Shown: in pieces, positions 62,441 through 64,000 of the stretch | Layout: each line of letters begins with the position of its first letter | Position numbering within the stretch: position 1 is the first letter of the stretch | Origin: Bathynomus jamesi | Taxonomy: Eukaryota; Arthropoda; Malacostraca; Isopoda; Cirolanidae | Assembly (NCBI GenBank): GCA_023014485.1 | Contig: JAJOZX010003210.1 | Location: 100,001-164,000, forward strand | Length of the DNA stretch: 64,000 nt | Direction of reading: 5' to 3' | Position numbers and translations under genes: made by a program | The notes under the pieces: model-generated | The model's input: the letters and a program-made list of their open reading frames with translations, nothing else | Told to the model about the DNA's origin: nothing | Database searches by the model: none

Positions 62441-64000
62441 ACCGTTGACATTGAAGACTTCAAATTAGCTAACGTCACGCCCATTTTTAAAAAAGGCGAC
62501 CGCACAGTAGCTAGCAATTATAGGCCCATTAGCTTAACGTCAATTGTCGTAAACTATTGGAATCCGTAGTTAGGATCGTATCATCGATCACTTAGAAAGT
62601 CGAGATTTGATTAATAGTAGTCAGCATGGGTTTCGACACCATAGATCTTGTTTAACTAATTTGTTAGAATTTTATAACGAAATAGTGCGCGAATACGATA
62701 GGCATAGAGCGGTGACGTTATTTATATATATTTTAAAAAGGCGTTTCGATACAGTTCCACATAGAAGATTTAATTGCGAAGGTTAAAGCGCACGGTATAC
62801 GCGGTCAGTAGCTAACTGGTTAAAGGAATGGCTTCCTGCTAGGAAACAGAGGGTCGTTGTTAATGGTAGTGAATCGGGGTGGTTGGATGTAGGTAGCGAT
62901 GTCCCACAGGGTTCAGTGTTAGGCCCATTGCTATTCGTGATTTAATTAACGACATAGATGTAGGATTGACTAGTAATGTGTCAAAATTCGCGGACGATAC
63001 TAAAATAGGCGGTAAGGTTGTTAACGAGGACGATAGAAATAGGCTCCAAGACGATGTAAATAGGATTATGGAGTGGACGGATAAGTGGCAGATGCAATTT
63101 AACGTAGACAAATGTAAAGTTTTGCATATAGGTTCTCGTAACAACAATTGAATGTACACGATGGATGATAGAGTTAGCGAGCGTTGACGAGGAAGTAGAT
63201 TTAGGCGTACGCGTATCTAAGGATTTAAAAGTTAGGAACCAGTGCCTGGAGCTTGCGCAAAGCTAATAAGATGTTAGGCTTCATAGCGCGTAATTTCGAA
63301 TTTAAATCGAAGGATATTATATTGCCCCTTTACAAGTCCCTAGTCAGACCTCATTTAGAATATGCCGTTCAGTTTTGGTGCCCGTATTTGCGTGAGATAT
63401 TGATAGGTTAGAAAGGGTTCAGCGTCGTGCCACGAAACTAATTCCGTCATTGCGCAACAAGCCTTATGAAGATAGGATTAAAGAGTTAGACTTGCATTCA
63501 CTCGAAATTAGGAGATTAAGGGGGGGGGGAGCTTATTGACGCTTTCAAAATCGTTAATAACATCGATAACGTAAATTTTGACAAACTGTTCACTTTCGAT
63601 AATAGCAATACTCGTAATAACGGATTTAAGTTGCGTGGCAGACGTTTCATTACTAATATTGCTAAAAACTTCTTTACGTTTAAAGTAATTGACAAATGGA
63701 ATAATCTTCCCGCGTCCATCGTGAACTCTACCAGCGTTAATGTGTTTAAAAACCGTCTAGATAGGCGTTTTAAAAATATTAACGTTATTTAAAATAAAAG
63801 AAACAATTGGCAACAGGAGCTATAGGGGTGGTAATCGGGGATGAGTCTGTTGACGTTTAATGCCAGCTTGTGACATGCCAGCGTGTGATATGCCAGCAAA
63901 AAAAAAAAAGTTAGACTAACACGAACTTAGTTGTAGCTTGTTGAGTAAATTAACCTACTTTGTTATTCTTTATACTTTTTTCTTCTTCTCTCCTTATTTG
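62441..64000 (+). pseudogene. CR1-clade LINE, RT to 3' end, running off the window
   Basis: Pieces of RT: ANVTPIFKKGD, QHGFRHHRSC-like, DVPQGSVLGPLLF, SKFADDTKIGGKVVNEDDRN (FADD at about 62987), WQMQFNVDKCKVLHIGSRNN; then C-terminal [13 protein letters not shown] and GRRFITNIAKNFFTFKVIDK. Several single-base breaks (near 62740, 62935, 63150, 63520), including a G9 run at 63521. The 3' UTR with ATGCCAGC motifs and an A-tract at 63898-63911 continues past 64000. Confidence 0.9.

Overview
The window is nuclear DNA from an invertebrate animal, most likely an arthropod and plausibly a crustacean. The pointers are spliced GT-AG genes, dense (TA)n and (CA)n microsatellites, several animal LINE clades, Penelope-like elements, hAT, Tc1/mariner and piggyBac-like elements, tRNA- and 5S-derived repeats, and one exon resembling the C-terminus of an arthropod ionotropic receptor. 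It is almost wholly a graveyard of mobile elements. The only convincing piece of host coding sequence is the exon at 45281-45460. Clade and organism are inferred from recognisable motifs; no search was run.

Region 1-5123 holds a two-exon transposon-like gene (family A) and two Penelope-like loci built as inverted arms. The second locus carries a hammerhead-ribozyme-like motif. Region 5124-22138 is one large element: a 17.0-kb Polinton/Maverick (adintovirus-like endogenous virus) with terminal inverted repeats starting AGTAGTATAG. Its left genes run on the minus strand: three unrecognised ORFs and a broken protein-primed-type family B DNA polymerase. Its right genes run on the plus strand: a frameshifted packaging ATPase, two broken small genes, a frameshifted DDE integrase, an intact capsid-type protein and an intact adenain-like protease. 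The right flank has an unrecognised, apparently spliced minus-strand gene with an internal duplication, tandem repeats, a SINE insertion and a pair of hairpins with identical loops. The virus proteins are described as they stand, breaks included.

Region 22139-31890 is a nest of insertions. A CR1 LINE is followed by a second LINE (LINE-A), which is split by an antisense jockey-like LINE (LINE-B). LINE-B is itself split by a complete hAT transposon with a perfect 8-bp target duplication. LINE-A also holds a 780-bp non-autonomous hAT. Region 31890-45280 holds a 5S-rRNA-like sequence, two members of another unclassified transposon family (family B), a second copy of family A, Tc1/IS630-type remnants and a striking palindrome cluster. 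Region 45281-51847 has the receptor exon, a full inverted-arm Penelope-like locus with two more hammerhead-like motifs, a tRNA-derived SINE, and a Tc1 remnant split by a 94-bp TTAA-flanked MITE.

Region 51848-64000 holds a long broken gene (family C) whose C-terminal part carries the ordered acidic motifs of FEN/XPG-type nucleases. It also holds a CR1 endonuclease on the opposite strand, a third unclassified spliced transposon-like gene (family D), a further LINE, a mariner-like MITE family, and a CR1 copy that runs off the window end. The window is therefore mainly informative about transposon biology: a nearly complete endogenous Polinton, ribozyme-bearing Penelope elements, and several unclassified transposon gene families.
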